Of a DNA stretch of 64,000 nt, positions 43,961 through 55,726 are shown one piece after another. The notes under the pieces are model-generated. The model saw only the letters and a program-made list of their open reading frames with translations, searched no databases and was not told where the DNA came from. The stretch is from Marsupella aquatica (lineage: Eukaryota > Marchantiophyta). The first letter of the stretch is position 1. Each line of letters begins with the position of its first letter. The position numbers and the translations under genes were made by a program. Where the stretch lies: assembly GCA_973895155.1 (NCBI GenBank), contig OZ316895.1, forward strand, positions 9,548,001 to 9,612,000, read 5' to 3'.

Positions 43961-44242
43961 TTACCCTGTAAACATATAAACCTAATCTATATACTTAATA
44001 ATATACTTAGTGATAATAATTTCATCATGAATAAATGAATTATCACGACAACGCACACGTAAGATTGTCCGGCCTGCGGTCACATCAAGTGTCGTGGGTG
44101 CTGTCTGCTATAAATAAACATAATCATCAAGATGAAATCGTCGAATGCTTGCACGGTAATTTCCTCCACAAATAATGACATACCTCAAAGTATCACGATG
44201 TTGGGCAATGGCAAGGTTGTCAAAAGCCATGGACATCACTCT
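43961..44242. other. AT-rich stretch without gene
   Basis: Nothing recognisable. It may be the 3' part of the gypsy remnant D that lies next to it on the minus strand. Confidence 0.35.
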
Positions 44243-44929
44243 CTAAAATACCCGTGCTCTCTCTGAATACACCTTGACCCAAACATCAGGATCATCCAAG
44301 TTCACAATTGGTGCAGCATCACGATGAATAGTTGCTGGCAAATTTGGCTCTCTACCATAGAGCAAAAAGTAAGGTGAGAAGGATGCAAGTGATGCTTGCC
44401 AACTGAAATGGTAGTCCATAGCTAACCAAGGTAGCTGGAGATCCCAATCTCCCAGATAACCAACCTGCAAGCCATACTTACGCAATCCTCTCTTCACAGT
44501 TTGCACAACTCTCTCAGCTAATCCATCTGCCTCAGGATGATCACGAGAGGTAGTACAATGATCAATTAGAGCTTGCTCACACAAATTCTCAAACTCTCCA
44601 CGGAACTCAGTTCGTTGATCAGTCAACACCTCAGCTGGTGCTCCAAAATGACTGAGTACATGATCCAAAAATATAGCAGCAACTCCTCCACTGGCTTTAT
44701 TTGGCAACGCCACTAGCTCAATCCACTTGGAGAAGTGCTCCACCATGACCAAAACATATCGATTATGACGTTGGGTAAGAGGTAATGGACCAGCAAAATC
44801 CAAACTCCAACGATATCCCAAACCCATGATCGGCAACGGGTGCAACTGGGGAGTGGGAGCATTAAATGATGCTCTCACTCTGTCACATACCACACACTTA
44901 GCTATCAACTGTTGGACATGAGTGTGCAT
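44243..44929 (-). pseudogene. Element D integrase fragment (Ty3/gypsy)
   Basis: A zinc-binding tail (IAKCVVCDRVRA), then a catalytic core with WSLDFAGPLP, LTDQRTEFRG and ADGLAERVVQT supplying D, D and E, and a YLLYGREPNLP-like end. The frame is open for 228 codons but has neither start nor C-terminal domain. It is a distinct lineage from A and B. Confidence 0.85.
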
Positions 44930-45465
44930 ACCACGCCACCAATACTATGTCTGCAGCAAGCTGTAAGTGCGCTTCACACCAAAGTGACCCAACTCCTCGT
45001 GCGCGCGCATGTCGCACCAAATGTACTTGTTGTGATAGTTTTGGTACCACCAACACCCTACCATCATGCAGTACTCTCAGAAGATGGTATCCTTCCTATC
45101 AAAACCTCTTGGCTCTTTGCAGAACCCTGTCACGCTCCTTGGCATCAACACTGCCAACAATAGAACCACTGCACAGATATTCCAATACTCTCACATCATT
45201 GTGAATATCTTGCTGTCTAGAAGTTATTTCACCAACATCCACATCTGAAGACTCATCATCCACTCCATACTAATGAGGTAGAGTCCACAGATCCACTGTG
45301 TGCTGACACCCAACAGAGAAAGGTAGATGCATGCCATCTTGGCACCATCTCCTTATCTGACTCATCATGCCGGCTCCAGTCTCATCCTGTTGATTGGTAC
45401 ATGGGTTGCGGCTCAACCCATCTGCATCCAAGTTCACCTTTCCAGGTTTATGTACAACTTGGAAA

Positions 45466-45879
45466 TCATATTCCTGTAAGCTTGTCAGACTCCATTAACC
45501 ACTTAAGAGGCTGATGATCAGTGATCAAGGTGAAGGGGTTACCAAACAAGTAGCAACAAAAGTGTGCAACAGCCCACACTGCTGCCAAACACTCTCCCTC
45601 ATAAGAGCTATACTTAGCCTCTGTTGAATTGTTTGATCTACTGGCATATGCCATAACAAACTCATGCCCCTCATCATCCTCTTGAGTCAGCACTGCTCCA
45701 AGTCCTACTCCACTCCGCTTGTCAGACTTCATTAACCACTTAAGAGGCTGATGATTTGTGTGTAGCTGAAATAGTCTGCCTGAAATGGGTCTTCTCAAAA
45801 TAAGGGAAGATGCCAACCTTTGCTTCAACTCCTGAAAGGCATGCTCCTGGTCATCACCCCAAATCCATTCCTGATCCAA
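45466..45879 (-). pseudogene. Element D RNase H fragment with internal duplication
   Basis: RNase H region with YASRSNNSTEAKYSSYEGE and FTLITDHQPLKWLM. A 38-bp copy of the second block (45481-45518) is also present at 45718-45755, placing a second HQPLKWLM in the first beta strand of the domain, where HTD.S would be expected. That would destroy the first catalytic Asp. Confidence 0.85.
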
Positions 45880-46330
45880 CTTAGTGAGTATGGTTAAAGG
45901 TTTAGCAAGCTGGCTAAATCCTTAACATACCTCCTATAGTAGCTCGCCAATCCCAAGAATGCAAGAACTCTACTCACATCAGTAGGACGAGGAATCTGTG
46001 TAATGGCCTCCACTTTAGTCTATTGTACACCCAATCCCCCTGGGTATATAGTGTGGCCCAAATATTCAATCTGGTCTTGGAAGAACTTACACTTAGTTGC
46101 TAGGATGGAGCTTCAACCCATGTGCTCTCAATCTCTCCAACACAATCTGCAAGTGCTGCTGCTGTTCTTCCATAGTAGAAGAATAGACCAAAATATCATC
46201 AATATAACATCTGACAAAATCCAAACCTGCAAGGATTCATGACTCTCTGGAACTCAGCTGGTGCATTCTTCAACCCAAATGGTAAGAACAACCACTGATA
46301 CAAATGATCTTTGCCATAAGAATCAATCCC

Positions 46331-47149
46331 CTAGAATGTTGTCTTGGACCTGTTAGCATGCCTAATTGGAAGCTGATGGTACCTTGCCCTCAGATCCAAT
46401 GAACTGAAAACCTTTGCATATATGCCCCACAACATCAAAGATCTCCTCAGGTGTGGGCATGGTATATCTATCAGATTTTGTCTAGCGATTAATGGGTGAC
46501 CTGTAATAATCACACATGCGCCTATTTGTGTAATTGCCATGCACATCCTTCTTGGCTGGCATCACTATGGCAGATGCATACTCCCCATGATATGAAATCT
46601 CCACCAATCCAGCCTCCAACAAATCTTGAGTTCTACTTTGAATTAGAGCTCTCTCCATGTTACTGTAACGGTATGGTCTACAAAAGATTGGCGCATCACT
46701 AGCCAATTCAATTTGAATACCAGGGCCCTTTAATGTCCCCAAATCCTTCATGCTAAATGCAAAACAATTTCAATAACTCTTCAGGAATTGATGCATGCGA
46801 CGTCTCTCCTCCCCTGTCAACTTAGGGCCAAGCTATGGTTCCCAACTCTCCACCAAATCCCTAATATCTCTTTGTAGGGTAGAAGAGATAGCCGATGATT
46901 GCTATTTAGCAGTAGATTTTGAGCAGTCCCTTTCTGCTCAACAATCTGTCCAGCCTTGGCTAATCCTGCCATAGGTCCATGGACTGTCTGCTTGCCCCCA
47001 GCTGTGGTCAGTACTGTCTTAGTGGACCGCAAGCTCACCAAGGGACAATAAGTAATTCCAGTAGAGCGCATTTGCAACTCTACTCCCAAGCTGATAATCC
47101 AAGTCAAACAATTCAAATCCATTGCTTGACCAAGAACCTGGTGCCGCAA
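46331..47149 (-). pseudogene. Element D reverse transcriptase and protease remnants
   Basis: Minus strand. 46751-46482 has RPYRYSNMER, the LLEAGLVE segment and MPAKKD, the start of a gypsy reverse transcriptase; 46546-46331 has HANRSKTTF in another frame. 47149-46817 resembles the protease region. Frames change several times. There is no intact YXDD segment, so this is a decayed copy. LTRs of D are not identified. Confidence 0.7.
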
Positions 47150-47700
47150 ACCCGCAAACCCTCTGACATAGAGGCAACTGCAGTGGTGCCAGTCAAAACT
47201 CCCATAGCACGCTCTCTCTCATCAGCAGTAAGTTCCACTAACTGCTGGAGAGCTGTGTCCCCTGGGCCCTCACTCCTAGTAAATTAAGTGAACCCCCCTG
47301 AGATCAAGCCTCCCCCTAGTACCCCTTGTTAGAATTTTTTGGACTTTTCATATTTCCCTTGTTAGTTATAAATTTATGTTTTCATTGAATAATTTGAGCC
47401 CTTTGAATTCTTATAATTTAGTGAAAAAATGAATTTATAACACCCTTCATTCATTAGTAAAAAAATCGCCACCATACATCAAACGCATGATTGAAGTACT
47501 GAGAGTAGGGTTTTTATTAGTGGCATACTTATTGCCACTAGGATACAGCCTTGTGGCAATAACAAAAGTGTAATTGATGCCTTCCTCATATATGGAGGAC
47601 TTTTGTTACTACCTATACTACTACCTATAATACTGGTTGGATAGCTAAGAGCTCCATTGCAATCCCCTCAGAAACACTGGAGCTAAGCAGGTGCTACACT
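47150..47700. other. AT-rich non-coding stretch
   Basis: No gene seen. It lies between gypsy remnant D and the end of element C and may contain the left boundary of either. Confidence 0.35.
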
Positions 47701-47752
47701 AAGAGGCATGGAACCTATGCACATTGATAGGCACAGAACAATACTCAAAACA

Positions 47753-48338
47753 CTAATCATCAGCTTCATGAATAGAATAATATTGTACAGGCCCCAATAC
47801 AGGCCAAAATATGTAATCAAGAAAAGCAGCAGGCACGCCTGTTGCCATAATATTGGACTCCTCAATTTCATCAGTACTCATTTTTGGACAAGATTCAGCC
47901 GCCTGCTCAGGCTTCACAGGATCACTTGAGAAACAAACATCATCACCACAGCAACTCATGACTACACTGCCATTGAGGCCCTGCATTCGGCTCCCCTTCC
48001 TCGCGCGAGCTCTTCACTGAATTATCACCAAGCTGCACTTCTACTTCCTCCTTGACTGAGTTCATCCCAGGATCAGAGGCAGATGTCCTCTTCATTCTTG
48101 CATTAAGGTCTCGGAGTATCATAGGCTGCCTTCTGCAATGTACTGAAGGCCGCACAGGAGGGTAAGCTCTCCTAATGTGGACCTTTCTCATGACAAATCG
48201 TGATGATCCCATTATTTCACAACAACCTGAGACCCGGGCTGCACCAACTCTGATGGTACAATGTTGCACGCTATGATTTGGATTTACCTGACCCAACAGT
48301 AGATCACCAAAACACATATCAATAGCAATAGCACTCAT
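47753..48338 (-). pseudogene. Possible 3' exons of element C
   Basis: Open minus-strand frames at 48338-47943 and 47986-47753 follow the main transposase exon. They are Cys/Arg-rich and acidic, with no recognised domain. They could be terminal exons or unrelated remnants. Confidence 0.3.
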
Positions 48339-48469
48339 ATGGGTAATATGTACTTGAGTAAGAGGCTCATAAATATCACTAGCTACATGTCATTCAAATG
48401 TACAGAACAGACTAACTAAAATTAACAAACGGATAGAAGTATGAAAGGTAAGTGCTTACCGAAAATGAA

Positions 48470-50822
48470 TTAAACTATTCTATTCTTTACAAAATCGTCA
48501 AGAGCTATTACATCATCATGATGTAATATGAAGATTTTTGGGTACAATGGATCTACAGTAAAGCTCACTGTTGAAATGATAGCCTCCAATGGAATGCTGC
48601 TAGGATCGCACATATCATACTTAAACTTACACCCAGTTGCCCCGATTGGAGTAAACCAATTGAACCTCACTTCACAACATGATTCAGTACCAGGCCTATC
48701 AAGCAAATCCAATGCTTCCCTTGATCTTCCTATCTTGTTCCCATATTTCCTGTGGATGCTTTGGACTCATCCAATCCACCACTTATATTTCACTCCTGTA
48801 ACTGAAGTCACTGTGACAGCTTCACCTCTAGGCCTTTTAGAATCGGTTGACTTCTTGGCATGCCCCTTCCCTTTCATTGCTCAAGCTATGGCCTCTGTAT
48901 TTCGAGTGGTTCTACCCTGAGGAGTGTCATCAACAAAAAATACTCCACAGTCACTTCCAACTGTCATAAACATGGATGGAGATCCTTCACGCACATTTGG
49001 TTTATCCACTAAATTGTTGAAATAGATACTCTGCTTCACTCGAGTGAGACGGTCCTTACTAAGGTGTGGGTTGCCCACTAATTGGCTCACCAGGGTACTT
49101 TTGTAGATACTCTTGTCTTTGTAAGATACTGTTGGTTTAAACTCCTGTCTAGGGGCACCATACACCAAGTCAGAATGCATTGCATCCATGGTAACCTCAA
49201 TTGCAGCGCCAGCATCCACTACCTCTGGATCTAAAAACATGGCAATCTCCTCATGAGTCTGTTCCATTGGGACAACAGGCTGTACTAATGGTGGTGGTTC
49301 ATCATCCAAACCTTCATCCACATCAACTAATGACTCAACATTCACATCACACCATCCACCATACTTAGCCCCTTTCGCCTCAGTCGTCCAAGGTGAAGTC
49401 CACCACACCTTGTCCCTGGCCGATGTGGAAGGGTTCATTTGACACTCAGTTGCAATACTCTGGGCCAATACCAACCCATCCTGCAAAGCAATGATAACCT
49501 CTGCATTTGTTTTGATTCCTGTATAATTTGCTTGATCTGCTATTGCATCAACCCCAGTTTCTATTGGGTGCAGTCCCATCCAAATGGTTGAGTGTTTTTT
49601 ATGACTCTTCCCCACACCCATAATTCCTTCGGTCAAATCCATTGCAGCCAACCGGTTCAGATTAGTAGCACATTCCACCAATTCTGATATGTCATAGCTT
49701 CGCTCATTGCCCCTCATGCCCCCAACTTTGGAAAAAAACTGCTCACAAGAATCTGACCCAGTCAAATGCAAGGGTACAGGTAGATCTCGGAATTTGTCCC
49801 TGAATTGGATTATCAAAAGAACAACAAAATGCACTGACATTTGAATGTCAAGGAATGTCTGCATGGGGATACAGCTATGGGTGAAGGTGATAGGGTGTGT
49901 GTTACCCCCAACTGAGTGGTTCCCATGAAAACACCACAGACGCCAAAGCCTGAAAAAGAATCCCACCTTCCCACAGAGAACAATCCTCTCGCGCAAACTG
50001 AGCCGAGTGTTAAGAAAAATGTCCAAATAATCCGCACATATCCTAATGTACACCTCTGTCCCAAGTGTAAGCTCAACCCTAGCATCTGCTCTGTCTCGTA
50101 GCAGTCTCAAAGAATTACTGACTTTACGACTACAAAGTCGTTGTGCACTTGCCCAATTCTGCCGATCTCTGCGACGTATGTCCTCTTTGTTCAAGCCATG
50201 CTGAGCCACCTCATATAACTCCTCTAAGTGTATCAAGTGACTTATGGTTGCAACACCTGCTCCCAGTTTCAAAATCCTGGCACTTGAATCAAGTGGGTTC
50301 ACTAGCTTCTTCCCATTATGGATATAATCTTGATCATGGAGTCCTACAGCATAGCCTCTAGAGGCATGGGCAGTAGTCGTAATCGAGTGAGTCAGCTGCC
50401 AACCTTCCCAACCCAGGTTTTGCCTTGGCCCCTCAATCCCTCTCCCACTATAATCCTCCAACATAAGCTTTCTCCTTCGTGAATCCCCATCACTGGCATG
50501 TCCCAATAGAGGGCCCACCGATTCCAGGCAATGAGTTGTCCAGAGAGATTCCACTTTGTCCCACTGGCGCCTGACCCAAGGGGCATCAAACTTATTACAT
50601 GTTATATCGCCCATTACAGCCAAGTGAGGAAGCCCTACAACCAATGGATTGACCATGATACACCTTGCTAGGTTCCCTACACGGAAATTCTCAAAAGAAT
50701 CGACGATGGCAGTAAACCCAGCTTCTCCCTCCCCCACCTTCACCTCCAAGCCTGCTACACATTGGTGGCCTTCAGTTCTCTTCCCACAAAACCCAATAAG
50801 AGTATCATGTTTTGGCAGCCAT
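48470..50822 (-). pseudogene. Element C DDE-type transposase, main exon
   Basis: After intron 50823-50934 the exon begins WLPKHDTLIGFCGKRTEGHQC, continues through FDAPWVRRQWDKVESLW and GHASDGDSRRRKLML (probable second catalytic Asp), a hydrophobic segment, and GSDSCEQFFSKVGGMRG (probable Glu; layout like P- and hAT-type transposases). The same frame runs to 48470 with TGA at 48881-48883 and another after KYKWWIG. The family is unfamiliar to me; an RNase H-fold transposase is inferred from motif order and from its repeat-rich setting. Confidence 0.6.
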
Positions 50823-50934
50823 CTGCAAACGTAAGGTGAAGGACTTTTTAGGTTGCTGCCTTTTTGGTGTACATATTCAAATATACAACAGCAGGTACAT
50901 CAACCCAAAGGTTATGAAGTGAGATAGTAATTAC

Positions 50935-51062
50935 CTCACGGTTTTTTTCACTACAGTCTCATCCTCTGCCATAAAACAGGGAATCGGTCCACATATGCCA
51001 AGTCGATCCTTTAATTGTGAGTACACTTTGGTGATGAACTTGAATTGAGACGCATGAATTCC
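50935..51062 (-). pseudogene. Element C transposase, second exon part, after the solo LTR
   Basis: Reads HASQFKFITKVYSQLKDRL then FMAEDETVVKKTV, containing a probable first catalytic Asp (AEDE). Its 5' side continues from VFRAGI at 55727 once the solo LTR is removed. Donor GTAATT at 50929-50934 and acceptor TTTGCAG restore KKTVRWLPKHD. Confidence 0.65.
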
Positions 51063-54000
51063 TGTGGTGCGTCCCACGGCTCCCTAAACCCAAGAAACCC
51101 CCCAGCTCAAGCCGATTCCCGCAGGTTTCGCGCTTGGCAAGGCCGTTTCCGCGGCTTAGCGGCATGGGACGCTGCTAACCTTCTACTATTACTATTAACA
51201 TTTTACACACATATACTGGACAGATCCTTCATCGGATCATGAGATACGTAGCCGGCCTAATCTAGGCCTTCCCCTGTCTTCCCCTCCGTCTTGTTAGGTA
51301 TGTTTGGATTCCGCCGCCGGAATGATCCCCAATAGGCTTGGTTAAGCCGCTAAGACCTCTCTCAGCTCGACACATCCAACTCTCACTCCCCTGCTTACTT
51401 TCCTTCCTTATTGGTTGATGTGGGCACTCTTCACACAAGTTAATGCGACACACAAATAGCAAAATGACTCATTCTGACTGAGTCATACCATGCACTTGCC
51501 ATACAAACAGTACATCTCATACACAAGTTCTGCGAACTAAGCCGTGAGGCCAACTCTATTCAGCTCTTAGGCATGAGGAAACATGAATATACACAAGGGT
51601 CACTGTATGACTAACCGAGAGCTTCTCGTACTACTTGATCCCAGCCCGGCTGGTGCAAACTAAAAACTTGCTAAAGAAGAGGCCCTGAGCTCCCCGCTGC
51701 CCAGGTACTTATCCTGGTAGTGGATCCGCCATTCTTTGCATCGTAAGCCTAATCTACCTAACAGTAATCTACTTGCCCGAATCTACCTATGTACAGCAAG
51801 GCAGGAGCACAAGTGTTGCTCCTACCAGTGGAACCGCAATCCCACTAAGCTAAGTGTCAGGGCCGCTCCTGGTCCTGATCCTAATCCTAAACTTGGAGAT
51901 CAGCGCCCGCCCTGCCCACTCACGCCTCCTCCCTCCACATCCGCCCTCCCTAAAAGGAACGGCGCCCCTGCACCGTCACGACACCGGTGGTGGATCCTTA
52001 ATGGACGCCCCCAACGCTTCCTCCTCAGCCACTGCCGTAGGCTCATTCCCTGACAGATTACCTGCCCTTGACTGAGTCAATTCTCCCTCGGCCTGACTGG
52101 GTCCACCATCGGCGTCGGCATCGGCTTGGGAATCGGTTACGGCCTCAGCCTCGGCTACGGTCTCCCCGGCCTGCTCAAGAGGCGGATCTGGAATACCGGC
52201 CTCATTACTGAGTAGTTCGGCTTGGGCCGCACCACTCCCACCTGTGATGATAGCGGGATCTATTGCCGTATTCATGCCGGAGGATGGTGCTGGTTCTACC
52301 TCTTTGGTCACCATGGCTTGTGGAGTCGGATTACTCCTTGACCCTGAAGGTTTCCGCTTTTTCTTCTTTTCTGGTTCGGCAGCTGGTCCCTTCCCCTTCC
52401 CACCTACTTCCGGCACTGGTACAGTTGGCACAGCCTTTTCTTCGGCCAGTACCACTCCTGGTAACTTGGTTGCCCCAATTGGAGTTGGGCCTGATGAAGA
52501 CAAGCACTTAAATACTGCGGCTTGTTTCTTCAGCCGCTCTGTTTGGTTGTCGGCCCGCCGCTGGAGGTTCTCCATCTTCCTCGTGATTTCCTCCAACTCC
52601 TCCTGGGTCTCATCCAGGTCCTTGCGTGCCTCCTCTAGTTCCTTCTGGGCTTCCTCCCGTTCTTGTTTCAAGGTAGTCCTCTCCTCCTGGGTGGCTCTTA
52701 GCTCCTTGTCGAGCTCTGCAATGATGACAGACTCCATCTGGTTCATCTTGGCGTAAGTCTGTTCGAGCATCTCGTCCTTCTCCCTTAGGTCGGCCTTGAA
52801 GCTGGCCGTCAGGGACGCAAGCTCCTGCTGCAGCGCCATAATCCCTTGATAGGATTTCCCTAACTCGACCTCCTTCTGCTCAAGGGCTCCGCGGATTTTC
52901 TCGAGCTCCCCTTTCAACGCCCATTCCTTTCTTTGGGTCTCCGCCATGGCCCGACTGTTGGCTGTTATGTGGGCCTCCTCTGTATTCTTCAGCTCTTGCT
53001 TCCACTTCTCCCTCTCTTTGATCATGTCGGCCAACTCTCCCTGCATCTGAGTCAGTTTATCCTTGATATTCTGATTATCAGCCTGCGCGGTGTCCAACTG
53101 CCCCTGCATGATGTTCAGCTCATGTTGTTTAATCCGCAGTTCATCTTGGGCTTTCTTGGCCGCCCTTAGATCTTCAATCTCGGCTTCCATCCTCCTCAGC
53201 CGCCGAATGACCTCGTCCTTCTTGCTTCTCTCTAAAGCCACCGCTTCTTCTAATTGGTGCTTCTCCAACTGCTCCCTATGAAAAAAGGGTCCTACCTCCA
53301 ACTCCTCTCCAAAGATGCCGAGCGCAAGTTCCCCACACATCTCACCATACTCCATGGCTCTATTCTTAGCGTAGGTGGAGTAAGTAGAAGTGATCGGCAT
53401 CGCCCATCGCGGCCTCTGCTCCCAAGCCGTCTTGCGGATCTCATCAATCGTGGCTAGAGGTTTGCTTCCCTTTTTGGCTAGCCGCCTGATGTCCTCCGGC
53501 CAATCTCCTCCTGGTAAATCCTTTTCCCTAGCCAGGGCTGCCTCCTCTTCCTGCTTGATTCGCTCCTGAAATTCCTGCACCGTCTGTTTTATGCCGTCGA
53601 AGCTCGGGGGAGCAACATCTGGTGGGGGAGACTCAGGGCTACTATGCTGGTTGGGGTCCCCTCGCACTACCCTTGGAAGTGTGGGGACAAACCGGCCACA
53701 GGTCCTTACTCCTGGGACGTGATGGTCCGACCCATAGCCGGAATTATCATGGCTGCAGTCCTCCACTGCCTCCTCTACTTCTTGGCCGTCCGGCTTCTCC
53801 CTCTCCTCTTCGTCGGTAGGAGCTTCAAGCAATTCTGCCTCAGATTCGGAGCTTGAGATTCCCACATACATTCGAACACCTGACTTGGATTCACGCCTGA
53901 TTCTCTCCTTGTCTCCAGCAAAGGGGTTTTCTCTTGTGAGCCGGTGTAGGCCTACCTCTGTAGTAGTGTCCTGCATTGTTGCTGTTGCCGTTGTTGTTGC

Positions 54001-55726
54001 CGATGCCGATTTCTTTTCGTTTTCCAGTAGTTTCAGCAGACTCTGCATGCCTGGTTGCTGCATCGGCAAGTCCTCCTTCCTGGGCCTAAACACCTGCTCG
54101 ATTGTAGGGCTAACAGGTGGTTGAGGCTTCTCAGCCAACGGCCTCGGCGTTGGAGCTTCCTCTGGTGCCCTTACCTGCAGGGGAAGTACTGGGGCAAAAG
54201 TCTGACCTCTGGCATACCGGCACAACAGCGGCATGTGATAGCCAAGCCGCGACACGCTCCCCATGCCGATTACCTGCTGCTCCTCCTTTAAGATCTTCTT
54301 CAATTGGTTGAGGAGGTACCCGTTGTAGTCCCGGCTTGGGTCTGGCCTTTCTGCCAGATAGACCTGTGCCTTGCCGATCTCTACCCTCGGCAAGTTACAA
54401 TGCATGGTCACCCGCAAGAAGTCGATCATCTCTCCTATGTGCGGGTTGGTGCAGGTGTTTCGGAAGAAGCCATTCTTCGTTGATGGCCCGGGGAACGACC
54501 GGAACTCCTTGTCAGGCAAGGTCTTCCTGGTATCAACTTTGGTCTTATTGCCTATCGGCAAGCCAAACACTTCGGCAATTACCTTGGGAGTAAGATAGAA
54601 ATCCTTCCCATATATCCTCGTGCAATTGGTCTCGGGTTCCCATGACCCCACGAATTCTAATAGGTCTGACTCCGGTACCTCCGGCTTCAGCCATGGTAAT
54701 CTTACAAACGCCTCCAAGCTGGATCTGGCCATGAAGCCTTGGTACTTCTTGGTCTGCATGGCCGTGAAGCATGCATCCTCCTCTCGAGCAAAATGTAGTT
54801 GCACCTCCACCGGTAGGGTTGCCGCCCAGCCCTTCCAGGTGTCATCCCTGGTTGGAATGGCCTTGATGGGATCGACCTCCTCCTCTTCGGCTTCTCCCTG
54901 CCTCCCGCTCTGCTGCTCGGCTGGCTTCTTTGGTGCCGCCGACCTCGTTCTTTTTGCCGGGGTGGCTTCATCGTTGACGGCTCCCTTCCTCTTCATCTCT
55001 GCTGCCGTGGAGGTTTCTCCTAGCACCGTTGCCTGGGTCCACCTTTCCGTGCTACCCTTTAATTCCCAGTGTATGTCGTTGCAGTTCTTGATGGCCTCTC
55101 GGATGCCGACGACGCTGTCTTTGCAAAACAGAAGATCATCGAGTTGATTGGAAGTAGGCGTCCACAAGAACTCATCCTTGATGAGTTCGCCTCCTAAGAA
55201 AGCCGTCTTCTGCAGCTCCCACAATCGAGCGAGCTCCTGCCGTTCTCGAGCTGCCCTTTCTGACTCCTCGTCCTCGTAAGTCTTGATGTACTCAGTTGCC
55301 CGTTCGAACAGGCATCCCCAGAAATGTGCCGCTTGATTGACGTTGCTCATACCCTCCTTAGGTCGATCGTCGGTATCTACTCTCTCCCCGAGTGCTTGCC
55401 TAAGCAACTGACAGTAGTTGGCCTCCCGTAGTCGTCTGCCTAGTTCGTGCTCACAAATGAGCCACCATCTCCTGCAAGCGCTCCTTACCCCTCTCCTCTG
55501 CCGGTCCTTCTTCCCGTTGATCCTTCCTAGCCGCCGACGCTTAACGCGCCCTAACCCTAATCGAGTTTTCACCCTCAGCGTCCTTACCTCCGGCCTCGGC
55601 CCGGGTTCCATGGTTGCCCCTAATGGTTTATATTTTCCTTGTTTTGTCCCTATACTAAGGTGTTCCTAGGGTGCCTTCCTGCTTTACCCACTTAACTGGC
55701 CGAGTGATTCCTGTCTAGGCATCACA
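51063..55726 (-). mobile_element. Solo LTR of the element A family
   Basis: Minus-strand copy of the A LTR (4664 bp), TGTG...CACA, flanked by ATTCC at 51058-51062 and 55727-55731. No internal region is present, so LTR-LTR recombination has removed the rest. It is more diverged from the other three LTRs than they are from each other and interrupts element C. Confidence 0.95.
51976..55611 (-). CDS. LTR-encoded coiled-coil protein, solo-LTR copy (1211 codons)
   Basis: Homolog of the 9620-12961 protein. It is open from MEPGPRPEV, 87 codons before the MSNVNQ start used elsewhere; the other copies have TGA where this one has TGG in RRWW, and A's own two LTRs also lack one base just before MSNVNQ. 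From MSNVNQ it is 1124 codons. It lacks exactly seven residues in the coiled coil and has a longer Ala/Glu-rich tail. All length changes keep the frame. The fully open frame in the most diverged copy suggests the long form is ancestral. Confidence 0.75.
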   Translation of the reverse strand: MEPGPRPEVRTLRVKTRLGLGRVKRRRLGRINGKKDRQRRGVRSACRRWWLICEHELGRRLREANYCQLLRQALGERVDTDDRPKEGMSNVNQAAHFWGCLFERATEYIKTYEDEESERAARERQELARLWELQKTAFLGGELIKDEFLWTPTSNQLDDLLFCKDSVVGIREAIKNCNDIHWELKGSTERWTQATVLGETSTAAEMKRKGAVNDEATPAKRTRSAAPKKPAEQQSGRQGEAEEEEVDPIKAIPTRDDTWKGWAATLPVEVQLHFAREEDACFTAMQTKKYQGFMARSSLEAFVRLPWLKPEVPESDLLEFVGSWEPETNCTRIYGKDFYLTPKVIAEVFGLPIGNKTKVDTRKTLPDKEFRSFPGPSTKNGFFRNTCTNPHIGEMIDFLRVTMHCNLPRVEIGKAQVYLAERPDPSRDYNGYLLNQLKKILKEEQQVIGMGSVSRLGYHMPLLCRYARGQTFAPVLPLQVRAPEEAPTPRPLAEKPQPPVSPTIEQVFRPRKEDLPMQQPGMQSLLKLLENEKKSASATTTATATMQDTTTEVGLHRLTRENPFAGDKERIRRESKSGVRMYVGISSSESEAELLEAPTDEEEREKPDGQEVEEAVEDCSHDNSGYGSDHHVPGVRTCGRFVPTLPRVVRGDPNQHSSPESPPPDVAPPSFDGIKQTVQEFQERIKQEEEAALAREKDLPGGDWPEDIRRLAKKGSKPLATIDEIRKTAWEQRPRWAMPITSTYSTYAKNRAMEYGEMCGELALGIFGEELEVGPFFHREQLEKHQLEEAVALERSKKDEVIRRLRRMEAEIEDLRAAKKAQDELRIKQHELNIMQGQLDTAQADNQNIKDKLTQMQGELADMIKEREKWKQELKNTEEAHITANSRAMAETQRKEWALKGELEKIRGALEQKEVELGKSYQGIMALQQELASLTASFKADLREKDEMLEQTYAKMNQMESVIIAELDKELRATQEERTTLKQEREEAQKELEEARKDLDETQEELEEITRKMENLQRRADNQTERLKKQAAVFKCLSSSGPTPIGATKLPGVVLAEEKAVPTVPVPEVGGKGKGPAAEPEKKKKRKPSGSRSNPTPQAMVTKEVEPAPSSGMNTAIDPAIITGGSGAAQAELLSNEAGIPDPPLEQAGETVAEAEAVTDSQADADADGGPSQAEGELTQSRAGNLSGNEPTAVAEEEALGASIKDPPPVS

